From the NCBI RefSeq assembly GCF_019320115.1, contig NC_089598.1:83224059-83288058 (forward strand): a stretch of 64,000 bases of DNA. Reading direction: 5' to 3'. Under the pieces are notes generated by a model that was given only the letters and a program-made list of their open reading frames with translations, was not told the DNA's origin and did not search any database. How positions within the stretch are numbered: the stretch's first letter is position 1; each line of letters begins with the position of its first letter. A program made the translations under genes and the position numbers. Positions 44,265 to 58,828 of this stretch are shown here, one piece after another. Source of the stretch: Miscanthus floridulus (lineage: Eukaryota; Streptophyta; Magnoliopsida; Poales; Poaceae).

Positions 44265-46576
44265 GGTCAATTACAAAGTCGGAGGAAGGCATTGGGTTCT
44301 TGATAGTGGGTGCACTCAACACATGACCGGTGATGCAAGAATGTTCAACTCAATCAACACCAATGGCAATGATGGTTATGATAGTATCACATTTGATGAC
44401 AATGGTAAAGGCAAAGTCAAAGGGCTTGGTAAGATTGCAATATCCAATGACATGAGCATATCCAATGTGTTGCTAGTAGAGAGCTTGAACTTCAATTTGC
44501 TATCCATGGCCATCAATTGTGTGATCTTGGATTCAAATGCATTATTTTGGGGTAGATGATGCAGAAATCATAAGTGAGATGGCTCTAACTTGATCTTCAA
44601 GGCTTTAGATATGAGAATCTATACTTGGTTGATTTCAATGCTAGTGAAGCTAGATTATCTACATGTGTTTCACTAAGTCTACATGGTGGGTTATGGGCAT
44701 AGAAGGCTTGGTCTATGTGGAATGAAAACAATTGAATAGATTGGTAAGCATGACTTGGTTAAGGCTTAAAGATGTTGTGTTGAGAAGGATAAGCTTTGTA
44801 GCTCTTGTCAAGCCTGCAACACAAGTTGGAAAACACCCATCCTAAGAAAAGCATGATGATAGCACTAGTAAAGCATTTGAGTTATTGCAAATGGACTCTG
44901 TTTGGGCAACACAATACACAAGCATTGGTGGTAACAATATGGCTTTGTGATAGTGGATGATTACTACTAGCTACAACTGTGTATTCTTTCTAGTGGACCA
45001 AAAGTGACTGTGTTTGCAACATTCAAACTCATTTGTCAAGGCATTCACAATGAGTTTGGAAAACAACCATCAAGGAGAGTTAGAAGTGACAATGGTAGTG
45101 AGTTCAAGAACACTAGAATGATGAGTTATGTGATGAATTTGGAATAGACATCAATTCTCGGCCAAGTACACTCCACAATCAAATGGCCTTGTTGAGAGAA
45201 AGAAGAGAACACTCATTGATATGGCAAGATCTATGCTTAGTGAGTACAATGTGAGTCAATCTTTTTGGACCGAAGCTATCAATACGGCTTGCTATTGTAG
45301 CAACCGCCTCTATTGTCCCATTGAAAGAGAAGACACCATATGAGCTCTTGAATGGTAGAAAGCCCAACATTGCATATTTTCGGGTCTTTGGTTGCAAATA
45401 CTATATCTTGAAGAAAGGCACAAGATTGGGCAAGTTTGACAAGAAATGTGATGAAGGATTCCTACTTAGTTATTCCACTACGAGCAAAGCATATAGAGTT
45501 TGGAATTTGGATAGTGGTACTCTTGAGAAGTTCATGATGTTGAATTTGATGAAACCAAGGGTTCACAAGTAAAGAATGAGAACTTGGAAGATGTCAGAGG
45601 CATTCAACTTTCAAATGCCATGAAGAACATGGATATTGGTGAATTGAGGCCTAGGCAAGTGAATGATGATGAAGATGATCAAGTGCAATGCTCTCTAACT
45701 CAAATGTGCAAGATGATACAAATCAAGTTAGTACAAGTGGCTCTCATGACAATGAACAAGATCAAGTGGCTAGTACATCATCTCAACCAAATGATCAAGC
45801 AAGTGCAAGCAATCAAGTCTCAATGCTCCAACCAACCAATATTGCAGAGATTATCCTTTGGACACTATCATTAGTGATATTTCAAGAGGTGTACAAACAA
45901 GATCAAGATTGGCATCATTTTGTGAGCATTTCTCATTTGTGTCATCCATTGAACCAAAGAAGATAGATGAAGCATTGAAGGATGTTGATTGGATGAATGC
46001 TATGCATGAAGAATTGAATAACTTCACAAGAAATCAAGTATGAGAATTAGTAGAGAGACCAAAGGGACACAATGTGATTAGAACCAAATGGGTCTTTAGA
46101 AACAAGCAAGATCAAGATGGGATAGTAGTAAGGAACAAAGCAAGATTAGTAGCACAAGGCTATACACAAGTTGAAGGTCTTGACTTTGGAGAAACATATG
46201 CCTCGGTTGCAGATTGGAAGCAATTAGAATCTTGCTAGCCTATGCTTGTGTCCACAATATCAAGCTCTATCAAATGGATGTTAAGAGTGCATTTCTCAAT
46301 GGCTACATCAATGAAGAAGTATATGTTGAGCAACCTCCTGGTTTTGAAGATGATAAAAACCCAACCATGTATACAAGTTGAAGAAAGCATTGTATGGCTT
46401 GAAGCAAGCACCTAGAGCATGGTATGAGAGATTGAGGGATTTCCTACTCTCTAAAGGGTTCATAATGGGCAAGGTTGACACCACTCTTTTTATCAAGAGA
46501 TTGAAAAGATCTATTTGTATTGCAAATATATGTTGATGACATCATATTTGGATCAACCAATCAAGACTTTTGTGAT
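44265..46576 (+). pseudogene. Copia element 2 pol, heavily frameshifted and truncated
   Basis: Protease 'GCTQHMTGDARMF', integrase remnants ('TPYELLNGRKPN' end region) and RT pieces ('HEELNNFTRNQV', 'MKSAFLNG'-like, '[11 protein letters not shown]') occur in order but in shifting frames. The sequence stops right after the RT active site, at the junction. Confidence 0.78.
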
Positions 46577-47575
46577 CACAAGTTGTACTGACCGGACCCT
46601 GCCTGCGTACGGTCATGGACCACCGGACGCATCCAGTCCTGATTCCAGAGGATTTGGACCTCTCTGGAATCAACCGGACGCTGGGTGGTAGCGTCCGGTC
46701 GCTACCACCGGAGCGTCCGGTCAGTGGATCTCGCACGTTTTCAAGACTCTTTTCTGTTTCCTTCTTTGTTGCGCTTCGGATCCTCATTTAACCGCGGCTT
46801 CGTGTTCCTTCTCCTTGACCTAACCCGCGCCGCCTAATCCCCGTGACCTAGCCCGAGCCGCCGCCTACACCGCTCGCCAGCCACGCACCGCCGTGCCCCT
46901 ACCTCGCCGCGCCACCGCGACCCTATGCCGGCCACCTTGCGCCCGCGCTGTCGTGCTACTGCCTCGCCACGCCACTGCAACACCGCGCCAGCCACCTCGT
47001 GCCCAAGCTCGCCACGCCGCCATCCAGCTAAGCTCTGCCCGAGCCTTCCAGCGCGCCACCTCAACACCAAGCCACCCAAGCCGAGCCCGCTGAGATCTTT
47101 GGCGCCATTGTCGAGCCTGCTGGTCATCTCACGCCGTGTGCCCTAGCCCTACCATCTCCTCTCGGTAAGGCTAGCCCCTTGTTTCAATTTCAAATTGCGT
47201 AGATCAATTTGTAATCTAATACACTGATTCCCCATTACATTCAGGACTTTTGACCTAACCCTAGCTCGGTTCCGAGGATCCCCACGTGACATCTTATCTT
47301 TTCTCGGATCGTTGATTGTCAGGTAGAAAGCCATTCGATTCAAATTCGCATCTACATTGCTTTCTCTGTTAGGGTTTCGCATCTATTAGCAATATGGTAT
47401 TTATTTGTATATCCATCTATTCTATCGTGCAGCGAGTCGGTTCCGTTGTGGTTCTTGTGGCAGTTGGCAGTCAACTCGGAGCCAAGCTCGCGAGTAAGGA
47501 TCGAGGCCAAGCCTTGAGAGGTTCAGTTTATCTGTTGATCCTCATCAGCGTCAGTTCATCATCTTGTCAGTTTAG

Positions 47576-50043
47576 ATGGCCCGCACCAAGAATGTTGGTG
47601 GTGGCCCAGGTGATGATGATCGGAGGCCCCACCTCACCAGCCAGCCGGATCTAAGGGCAAGTCAACCAAGCAGGTGACATCCAAGAAGCGGAAGTACCCC
47701 GATGCAGAGACAGCGAGAGCAGCAGCTGTTGCAGAGGCCGCAGAGCGTGCCAAGAGAGGTGGTGCCCGTAGCGGAGTTGTCATTGCAGATCAGCTAGTTT
47801 CACTAGCAGTCAGAGCTGCGATTGAGGAGGTTGAGCGTCGTCACGGTAGTCCAGCTGGGACTGCCACATTTGTAGGACGATGGGTTGCCATTGAGGAGGG
47901 TCCGTCAGCACAGCAGCAGCCCCCACCAGCAGAGCCTTAGCCAACCTAGGAGACTCAGGAGAGTCAGGAGATTGAGCCGACCCCTCAGCTACGCCGCTCG
48001 AGTCGTACCAGTGCTATAGTTCCACCGAGGCCAGTTACATAGCGCAGAGGTTCACGTCCTCCGCCCAGACCTCAGGGTCCGCCTCCAGTGGTTCACCTCG
48101 ACTTGAGGGCCACCACCACCAGACAGGTTCAGCAGCTGTGATTTGTTGAGTTTGAGGTTTGGTTTCCTCCGAGGAGGGATGAGAGAGCAGCTGAGGGTTT
48201 CTACACGCCACTGCAGGAGGATTTCTACAATGCTTATCTCAACAGTGGGGCAGTGTTCAGATCTTAGAGAGTCTGTCAGATAGAGTCTATTGTGGCAGCA
48301 GCCGGAGAGAGCATTCGGCCATACTTGTCATACTTACCAGGACTGACAGATTTGATTGGACGGATGGAGATATATGTACCATCTTGGGTTCGTCAGTTCT
48401 ATGCTTCACTCTTCATCGATCCACATCACAGGTTTATTCACTTTGCTTTTAGAGGCAAAGACTACAGAGTGACGAGTGGCAGGATCAGAGAGATACTGAG
48501 GCTATAGGAGCAGCCTATCAAGATGCATGAGGTTTGTTATGGACAGCAGGGACCTCCCAGGCGTCCTCATAGAGGGCTAGTGCCCCCTACAGATTTAGTG
48601 CGCCATTGCTTCAAGGAGCCCTTTGGTGAGGGGTCGAGTAGGAACCCTAGTGACCTGACTCCTACAGTGCGAGTGCTAGAGGCCATCATTAGGAGGACAC
48701 TGCTTCCTAGGTTGGGATACAGGGAGGGCCTGCCTCGCTTATAGCTCTGGCTTCTCAATGCCATCATGCAACAGACAGTATTTGATATCTAGGATCTCCT
48801 GCTTTCAGAGATGGAGGACACAATAGCTGAGGGATTTAAGGGTCGCAGGCAGCTTCCCTATGCTCACTGGATCACGTTCCTCATCCGTAGAGTAGTGCTT
48901 GATAAGCCCCCTGGCATGATGGATGAGTATACAGGTGCCACCATAGAGTTCCTAGCTTACAACCTATCACAGAGGATCAGACACACCACTCCTTAGGCAC
49001 CCAGACAGCCTAGCCATCGTCCCGATGTGCTAGAGTCCGCAGCTCAGTAGGATGAGATCATCAGAGGGATTGCAGCCACTGAGGAGGAGGAGTTAGAGGC
49101 ACAGCAGGAGGTGAGCAAGTACAGTGATAGCTCTGACGACGACTACTAGCCTATACCTCAGATGCCTCCACGCAGACACGATGCAGAGGCCGGTAGCTCT
49201 AGTTTTGCTCCACCTACTCCACAGACAGACCCTGCTCTCATTGCTATTCTTGAGCGGATGCAGCAGGATTAGACACGACAGGCACAGGAGACAGCTACCA
49301 ACTTCACACAGTTTTAGGCTCATCGGGACGAGTTCCAGCGGCAGCAGCAGCTCCTTCAGCACCAGCAGTTACTTATGCAGCAGCAGCTCATGGGATTCAT
49401 GCAGCATGTAGTGACAGCCATTGGGGTCCCACTGCCACAGCCTTCGCCCTAGCTTGCATAGCCTCCTACCACTTTGATGACTCTAGCAGTACAGCCCAGT
49501 GGGCTCTAGAGTCAGGGACAGCCTCCAGCTCAGTTTGCTTCACCTCCTATACAGGTGTCCCAGTGGTTAGCCTCACCCATGGTAGCCCCGCAGTTCACTC
49601 CATTTTAGACGGGCTTCACACCAGAGCAGTCGTCCTCGCTATTCGTGCCTGAGACATTAGTCTCCAGGAGTCTTGGAGCATCCTTCAGCGAGTTGACCGG
49701 CATGCCTACTCTGCCTCATATGCATACCACCGGTCCGTCTACAGCATCTCTAGTCGCAGTGACTACTCAGAGGCTCCCCTCGTCTGTCATCTCGTCCGAT
49801 CCTACGACACACATACTTGCAGCTTCACAGGTAGCACCAGCCCCAGCTCAGACCCAGACCGTTTCAGCGACACTTCCTGCTTCAGAGGGTCAGTCAGTTC
49901 AGAGCTTAAGGTCAGATGATGATGGCGCCTAGTTCCATCTTGCTCCATGTACTTCAGCGCCCGACTCGTCCGCTGCAGCCCTGTCGACCGACCCTTAGGT
50001 TTTGGTGTTTGACGCCAAAGGGGGAGAGAGCTTGAGTATGTAG
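47576..50043 (+). pseudogene. Extra 3' ORF of Copia element 1 (copy 2)
   Basis: Same ORF as 28061-30528, with the same frameshift and the same set of TAG stops. It gives no independent information about the original codons. Confidence 0.7.
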
Positions 50044-50493
50044 ACTCAGGGGGAGCGAGTTTTAGGGGGAGCTAGTTATCTAGTATTAGTTTATTATATA
50101 CATTTGGAGTTTTATTTGTGTGATACACTATTACTTATGCATTCGTGTGTTTACTTTCATGCATACTATTATATATATGTGATAGTGCTATCTACGTGAT
50201 TGTGATATATGACATGTCTGTTTTCTACTTTGCATTATCTATATGTCATATCACTTGTGTTATGCTCATTTGTTTTTGCTTCCGCGTTTATACTTCAAAG
50301 CAAATGAGCTTTGTTACTTGTACTCATGCTTAATTCATATCCTTTGAGTACACTGTGTTGGCTTGGGTCATATAAGCATGCCAAACTCTTTTGTTCTTAT
50401 CGACAAAAGCTTATATGAACCAAGCCCTTCAAAAACCTCACTCTTTAACATACTCGAGGTGGTACTGTCATCAATCACCAAAAAGGGGGAGAT

Positions 50494-52066
50494 TGAAAGC
50501 ATCTAGGCCCCTAAGTGGATTTCGGTGATTAATGTCAATACAAGATTACTATGACTAACGTGTGTTTTGCAGAGGCAATTAAGTTAGGTCATGATAATGG
50601 AGATCGATTGGGCAATCGAGGTTGTCATGCCCCTACGATGGAAATCATTTTGGTTTTCAAAGGATGGACGACAAGGTTAAGGATAACTAGTTCTAAGTGT
50701 CAATTGAAGTTGGAGAGACACTTAGAGTAGTTTAGGACTTTGTTTTTCCTTTGGCCGTACTATGAAGGGGGGTATGAACGGGTAGCTTGACCTAGTTGAG
50801 TCTAGTGAGTTAGGTGTGGTGCACACTTGTTAAAACTAGCTCTAGGTAGCTCCTATGAATGCCTAAGATCCTTTGGAGCAAACTTCATTCACATATGATC
50901 GAAAGTTGGAAGTGAATGGGGGTCAAATACTGACCGAACGCTGGCTTCGGTGCGACCGAACGCTGGCCGTAGGGTCCGGTCAGTTCATTTGACTGAGGAG
51001 AACAAGTCTGGAGTGACCGGACGCTGGAAGGTCATGTGACCGGATGCTGAGGGCCAGCATCCGGTCGACTCCAGTAAGGGTCCAGACTTGAGAAAGTGCG
51101 ACCGGACGCGTCCGGTCAGTGGTGACCGGACCCTGAGTATCTAGCGTCCGGTCATTTATAGTAAGCATCCAAGAGCGACCGGACGCGTCCGGTCGGTACT
51201 GACCGGACCCTGACAGCGTCCGGTCATCACGTGAAAACTGTTGCGTGGGTTGAACTGACCGGAGCATCCGGTCAAAACGATCGGAGCGTCCGGTCACCCC
51301 GCAGAAGCTCATAACGGTTCGTTTTTCAGGCTGCCTTATAAATAGAAGCTCCACTCGTGAGTGGAGTTACTTTTGCTCATTCCAACAGCTGAGAAACACG
51401 TTTGTGAGTGACAAGAAGAGCAAGGTCCTAGTGAGGTGTTTGTGATTTGAGAATCCAAGAGTGAAACCTCATTAGTGAATCAAGGGTAGACAAGTGTGCA
51501 TCCATCTTCTCATTAGGCTTCGCATGGTCAAGTGAGAGTTCGTGCTTGTTACTCTTGGTGATCGCCATCACCTAGACGGCTTGGTGGTGATTGGGAGCTT
51601 GGTGATCACCCGGCGGAGCTTGTGGGTGACCCAACTCAAGTTGTGAGCGGTTTTGGGTGATTCGCCGCGACAGAGTGTCGAAGAATCAACCCGTAGAGAG
51701 CACTTGATCCTTGCGCGGATCAAGGGGGAGCTACACCCTTGCGCGGGTGCTCCAACGAGGACTAGTGGAGAGTGGCGACTCTCCGATACCTCGGCAAAAC
51801 ATCGCTGCGTTCCTCTCTCCATTTACTTTGAGCATTTACTTTAAGTATTTACTTTGAGCAATTCAATACTTGTCTTTACATTCATAGAATTGCTATGCTA
51901 GAGTAAGTTTGGAACATAGGTTGCAAGTCTTTTGTGCGTTGATTTGATAGAAACACTTTTCTAGGCACAAGGGGTTAATTGGGCTATCCGTAGGATTTGA
52001 TTATTGCAAGAAAATTTAGAATTAGCCCAATTCACCCCCCCCCTCTTGGGCATCTTGATCCTTTCA
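50494..52066 (+). repeat. 3' LTR of Copia element 1 (copy 2)
   Basis: Identical by eye to 30979-32551, with polypurine tract at 50480-50492 and palindromes at 50932-51295. Followed by GTTTC at 52067-52071. Confidence 0.92.
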
Positions 52067-54435
52067 GTTTCATTCAACTCTAGTAGGCTATATAAACAAT
52101 GACTTCGATGTGAACGAGTTCAAATGGGAAGAGGAGGAGTAGGAGGACAAGATCGATGATGTAGTTAGCAGTGATTCAGACAATTCTGATGATGACCAAG
52201 GAGGTACATATGCTATGCCAACACCGGTTCATGCCATGCCAGTACCGGTTCATGCTATGCCATTACCAGTACCTACTGAGGTACTTCATGCTATGCCGGC
52301 TTAGGGTAGACTAGTCATAGATTTGCCAGAGGGTGGTACCCCCTATGATTCATGGGGTAGAATTAGCGAAGCACAGTAGTACGTTCCACCACCACCTTAC
52401 ACAGCGATAGAGCTTATGCAACTGAGGTCGATGAACATACCTTTCAGTGGCATTCCGAACTATAGGGATGTTGGCATGATGGATATGGTAGCTTGTGACA
52501 CCAGTCTGCAGATGTATAGGAAATTATTGTATGACCATGAGAATGAAATCCTTAGCAAGGGGACGATATTCAATACAATGTCAGAGATGAAGCTGTTCCT
52601 TTAGGACTGTGCTGTGTATCACCATAGGACGTACACCATCACTCATTCAGACTAGGAGTTGAGGTACCACGTGATAAGCAAAAATAGTTGTATGTGGAGG
52701 TTAAATGCACGAAAGAGACAGAGTGATGGCAAGTCAAGGATAAGTAAAGTGGTCCAACCCCACACTTGCCTATCAAATAAGGGGAAGGAAAATCATCAGC
52801 AACTCACTACATGTTACCTTGCCCATCGTATATTAGGGCTCATTGATGATACTAACGACATTTTGGTGTCTTCGTTACAATAGTCCATATCCGGATTCGT
52901 TAAGTATGATGTGAAGTATAGAAAGGCTTGACGTGCTAAGCAAATTTTCCCTAGCTATTCATTAGGGTAGCTATGAGGAAGCATACAATAGGGTTCCCCG
53001 AATATTATGTGCAATGCATTACTACAACCCTGGCTTGAAATGGTTTGTAGACACCGGAGGGATGTATTTCGAGGACCCGTTGAGGCATGTCCTGCATCGT
53101 GTGTTTTGGTCGTTCGCGCAGACGCAACATGCATTCCAGTTTTATCAGCCAGTCATACTTGTTGATGGCACTTTCCTGACTAGAAAGTATAGGGACACCT
53201 TGATGATGGCTGCTGCTATTGATCCGAAGGACCTGATAGTACCCATGGCTTTTGCTTTAGCAGAGGGAGAGAACAATGAATCATGGTCATGATTCATGCA
53301 GCTTCTACATGTACAAGTGTTTGGCCTATCTCGCACTATATGTTTGATCTCGAACCATCACCTAGGGATTCTTAATGCTGCAGGTAAACATATCGATGGG
53401 TTCCTGCCTCTAGTGCATAGATGGTGCATGCGACATTTTGCTGCTAATTTCTGGCAGCGTCAGAGGAAGAAGGAGGTTTGTGACAAGGTAAAGGCTCTAT
53501 GTTGTGTATGTATAGAGCACTAGTTCAAGGAGACAAAGAGAGAACTAGACAAGTTGGTAAACAAAGCAGGCAAGGCCTGGTTAGAGGCACAGATGGAATA
53601 GAAAGCTAAATGGGCGTTAGTATATGATGAGGGCGGCTTCAGGTACGGCATCATGACCACCAACTCATCATAGTCTTTCAATCGTGTATTCACCAGAGTT
53701 CGGTCGTTGCCTGTGTCTGGAATTGTTGAGTTCTTGTTTCAAAAGTGCAACAAATATTTTGTCAAGAGGAGGAAACTTGCCCAAAGGAATCTAGCTGAAC
53801 ATGGGCAATTTAGAAAGGCCGGAACAGAATATTTGAAGGAGGCCGAGGAATTGGCCAAGCAGCATACTGCCAAGCCATATGGACCTCGCTGGCATGTCTT
53901 TAGTGTACGGGGGAAGGGTGGCACACGCTTGGGCGGTGAAAGTTATGGTGGATGGAACTACCGAGTTGATCTTGACAAAGTAGAGTGCAGTTGCAATGTC
54001 CCTTAGATCATGCATGCCCCTTGCTCTCACATGATCACTGCCTGCAAGGTCCACAGATATGACTTCAAGGGTCTGCCATACATGTCACCCTTGTATCTTC
54101 ATTCGAACACCCTTAGTATATGGAGAAGAGCTTTGAGCCGTACCTTGACCCAACATAGTGGCCCTCTTATCATGGTTATGACTACGTGCCACATCCAAAC
54201 CTAGTGAGGGTAGGAAAGGGTAGGAGGAGGAAGAAGTGTCTCAAGGGGGACATGGACGCTATGAGAGGATACGACGAAGACATGTATGGAGGGGGAGACT
54301 TCAACGAGACCCATGGTAGGAATTTTTGCTCTGTTTGCAAATAACCTGATTACAAGGCTAGCAGGCATAGAAGATGAGGGCAACAGGTTCATACATAGAA
54401 CTTGCTTATTTTCCTAGTGAAGTTGTTTAATATGT
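52067..54435 (+). pseudogene. MULE transposase, catalytic and SWIM part (copy 2)
   Basis: Same as 32552-34920, including every stop and frameshift I checked. Confidence 0.82.
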
Positions 54436-54591
54436 TTGTTAATGTTACTTTCAATATGTACATGTGCTTTCATATTGTGTTCCTATTGCATAACATGTAG
54501 TTTAAATTTTGCAATGCTACTTAATGTTAATTTCAATATTGTATTATTCATCATGTTTGTTCTAACCCTTTGTTTATCAATTTATACCAGG

Positions 54592-54951
54592 ATGGCCCCT
54601 CCCATGCAACACCCGCTGTACCCCCTTCTTGAGGTGGAGTACGACGACAAGCATCGAGCTCACGTGTTGACCGACACCGATGAAGAGGTGGACTTGCCTC
54701 CTTTGAGGCCACGCACGCACAGCAGGGCGCACGAGTGGGACAAGCATTACGCGCCATACATACGGTGTGCCGGCTTCCTCGAGCTTGTTCGCATTGTCAA
54801 CTACGGTCTTCTAGCCCTTGACCCCGCACTTCTCACTATAGCTATAGACAGGTGCGAGTCCCATCATTCTCCGTAAACATTCTTATAACAAAATTGAGGT
54901 AAATAATGGTCGTTCTATTTTCGTAATGCAACCTCACAGGTGGAGGCCTAA
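54592..54951 (+). pseudogene. PMD protein, 5' part (copy 2)
   Basis: Same as 35077-35436: first exon 54592-54851, then a second exon from 54940 cut by the solo-LTR-like element. Confidence 0.75.
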
Positions 54952-56230
54952 TGTGGCAGAACCGCCCAGAATAGCACGCTTTCGGAGGCCCTCGTCTTCC
55001 ACCAGACCCTAAGCACCTCGAAAGCTGGCTACATTGGACGATTCCGTCGAGCACACCCCAAGGGAGAACTCAAACAATCCACGTTTTTTTATCCAGGATC
55101 CAATAATGAGGATGAGTTTACAATACTTAGTCCATTTCATACAACAAGAGTTCTCAGAAATACATTATTACAATATCAAGTTCAGAGTGCAAAATTTAAA
55201 CAGCGGAATTTAAATAAGCACCTAACGATAAGATACAAGGATCCGTCTGTGCCCACCAGAAGAATCCTCCACACAACAGCTACTCCTCAAGCTGTACCTA
55301 CAATAGGGGTAAATAAACCCTGAGTACACAATGTACTCGCAAGACTTACCCGACTAGTGGGAATAATTTCCCAACTCCAAAGGATATGATAAGCTTTATG
55401 GTTTGCTGGGTTTTCTTTTTGCGAAAAAGCATTACTAGTAGTGAATTGTTATGTATGTGTTTTAGTAGCAGTCATGATTAGATCATTATCTAACCATTCT
55501 ATGTAAGCACCTATTCTACTTTCAAGCAAAAGTTGAGCAATTAGATCCATTTCACCATCTTTCATCTTCCAATTCTTACTACGGTGCTAGATCATTGACA
55601 AGTCATATCGTATTACACGGTGATTCATGAACCAATATAGCCCAGCTGGGTACCTCAAAACACACACCCCACTTGTACCACAGGCACAAGCAGGACTAAC
55701 CCACCACTCTCCTATCAAGGGGTCTAGGTCCCATCCAAACTTGGACTCCAAGCCCCACACCTGAGTCCCGGACTCAGTGTGGTGCTTAGACCTCCACCAT
55801 CCCCGCCTCCAATCAGTCGGTCCAAAAAGAGTCAGAACTCATGGCAAGAGAGCAACGAGCCTTCCCACTCCCATAAGCAAGTATGTGCTCAGGATAATAA
55901 GTCTATGACCTAACTAGAATCTAATGCAACGGCCGGTCCTTAACCAACACAGACAGGGAAAACAGTATAACCAAGTTGTGCCCCGTTGGCCACAGGACAC
56001 AACCTGTTACACCCACCAATACCCGTACCATATCTCTACCCGGTCTCCATTTTCTTTTACCATTTTATGATGAGAGTAATAATAATAATCACCTATTGTG
56101 AGTAACGATAGGTTACTCACGCTACCGAAAAACCTAAGCATAGCAGCTACTCGAGCTATGCTAGTAGGACTCATGGGTAGGTATATCTATACATGTAGTT
56201 TCAATAATAAGCCTGTAATGTAAATGCACA

Positions 56231-56295
<65 letters not shown>

Positions 56296-58828
56296 GTGAT
56301 TATTCAAAATAAGGGTTATGCACCGGGGCTTGCCTTGGGCAGGCGTGGTGTTAGCTCAGTCAGTCAGTGGTGGCTTCGGGACCTCCTCCTACATGAGGAT
56401 CTCCTCCTCGTACTCCTCGATCACCTCCTAAAACTCATGATCTCTGATGGTCATGATCTCTGCCAACTCATTCTCTACATGCATGCGATGATGATGCAAC
56501 ACTTAGCATTTCGGCAACAACAACTCTTAAAATAAGAATACACATGGTAAACTACTAAGCTAGCTCTAATCACTAAGATACTAAGCTAACTATCATCTTC
56601 ATCAAGTAAAGTGTTGGGTTCAACTAACAAACACCTAACTTTACAAATGAAGGATATATCTCTATTTCTACTAATGATTTAATGTATATTTGAAACAAAG
56701 AGCATTTAACTAGCCTTATGTTAAGTCTATTCTAAAGCTATAAAATTATAGTGAGCACATAATAATACCATGAAGCTACTATAAAATTTTCAAAGCTAAA
56801 GCTATCACCATTTTGCCACAAAAATTCCTACAATATTTAACCTAATAATATTAAACACTCTCAAATGATTTAATAGCTCCTGGTATCAACAAGTATATAT
56901 ATGAACTAAATACACTAACAGATAGAGCACAATTTTAGGAACTTAACAAAATTAGTTTCACAATTTTTGAATACCTACATGATTTTATATTAATTTCCAA
57001 AATTTAGCTCAGAAATAAAATGAAAAGCTATTTCTATTCTCCATGAAAAAGCTAAATTGATTTTGGCCCACACGCGATGCAGCGCGCACGAGCGCATGGC
57101 GGCCCATGGTGTGGCCCATGTGGCATCGGCCGATGCACGCGAGGCAGCCCGCGGCGAGGAAGCCCACACGGGATGGCACATTAGCAAAAACGCCCTCGCG
57201 TTATCAGAAAATAGCACTAACACTACACATACTATTTCTATAGACAATGACTTTGCAATGGAACCCTCGAATCTTTCTCCTCTTTACAACGACAAGGCCC
57301 CCTACCTTTCCCACATGCGCCAACCACACGGAACCCACGCTGACCTATCTATGAGGCCGACGCTCACCTAGGGTTCAACGCGAGACGATGGACGGGGTTG
57401 GATGAGCCGGGACGCCGTAGAAGGACCTCTCCACGATGGCGGGCACCCTACGACAATGGCGATGGTGTTCTGGTGAGCTGCGGTAACAACAAGGCGGTAT
57501 GGATAATGGGTGAGCAATGACAACTCACCTGTGACCTTATTGAGAAGCCAGCTTGGCCGGAGACCACCCGAGCGAGGCTGGCCACGTGCGCGCTGCGAGG
57601 TGAACGAGGGACCACAAAGGCATGACCGTGTCAGTGGCGAGAAGGTGGCACTAAAGCTGTGACTAGCATGCGCCCAACAAAAAGGGAGCCAAGGCAAGCT
57701 AGTGGTGCAGAGGAATTGGTGCGGGGTGAAGTGGTGGAGGCTGGCCATGACGCAGGCGATGACGAGCCTTAACGGCACGGTGGCGGGCAAAGTTCCAAAA
57801 TTGAAGCTTAGCATGACACGAGTCAAGGTAGGGTTGGTTCAGCTAGAGATGGGGTGTAAAGGTGGAGATGCGAGCATGAGGAATTGATGAGAGGTGCTCG
57901 CTCTCTGACTCACCGTGACACCACTCGATGGCAGCGGAAAGTAGAGAGAGAAGAGAGGAAGAGAGAAATGGAGCGCGGCAGTGGGCTCGGCTCGTCCATG
58001 CCTTGGCGGGACTAGTGTGGACATGACGACGATGCGACGATAGCGATAGCGTCATGACATGAGGAGCATCGGCAGTGCGGATGCGATGGCACCCAAACGG
58101 CAGCGCGAGGCAGAGCAGCAGGGTGCGGGGCCAGCGGCTCACTGTGGCCGGCCTCAGCCAAGCCCAGGTGGCTCGACCGGCCAAGCGCGGCGGCATGGTT
58201 GCCCACGCGGGACATGGCCATGTGTGCGACATGAGAAGGCTACACGGTGACCGCGCACCCGGCGCCAACCAAACCGAGACAGTGACACACACAAATTTTA
58301 AAGCGTTCAACACAACCAAACGATTGCTTTAGGACCTAAACCATCTTCACCATGCTCAAGATGGCACATGAGACTACCAAATTGAGCTATAACACTACAC
58401 CACTCCTTAACCCAATATCTCATAATAAATTGCTAAATATAGTCGTGTCTAACTGTTGACAAACTTGAAAATTTCTAAGTTTTTGAGCTGAATTTGATTT
58501 CCATTTGCGATTTCTAATCTAGTGGAAATATTAGCTAGTAATATCATTTTTTACCGCAAGTATTTCATTGTCATCTACAAAGTTTGTACTTCAAATTTTA
58601 TTTAAGTATCACATACATGTTCTATAGCATTTTTGCTTAATAAAAATTGGTTTAAAACCCTAAGTGATATAACATGACTATCGAATCAACTTTCGTTTCG
58701 CATTTTAGTTGATCGTTTCGAGTTATAGAAATTGATCTACACACTTTATCACAGGCATTAACACATAAACATAATGCTCATGACATGTTTTAGCAAATGA
58801 TTTATGGTGTAACACCGAGGGTGTTACA
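54952..58828. mobile_element. Solo-LTR-like element (copy 2)
   Basis: Counterpart of 35437-39340, 27 bp shorter because of scattered 1-base differences. Microsatellite at 56230-56291. Flanks CCTAA and CCTGA are as in copy 1. Confidence 0.6.
56230..56291. repeat. (CA)n(TA)n microsatellite (copy 2)
   Basis: Clean CA run followed by TA run. It makes a spurious ORF (His-Thr then Ile-Tyr repeats) that is not a gene. Confidence 0.9.

Larger units (their letters stand above)
40191..46576 (+). mobile_element. Copia element 2 (Sirevirus-type), copy 1, cut by the junction at 46577
   Basis: 5' LTR 40191-42103, primer site, gag and pol up to the RT 'VDDIIFG' motif; no 3' LTR is present before the sequence jumps. 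It inserted into the last exon of the PMD ORF. Many single-base indels break every frame, unlike the partner at 59674-64000. Confidence 0.85.

Noticed and set aside
56224..56535. Protein-coding ORF over the microsatellite
   Set aside because: The product is His-Thr and Ile-Tyr dipeptide repeats from CA/TA runs inside a transposon.
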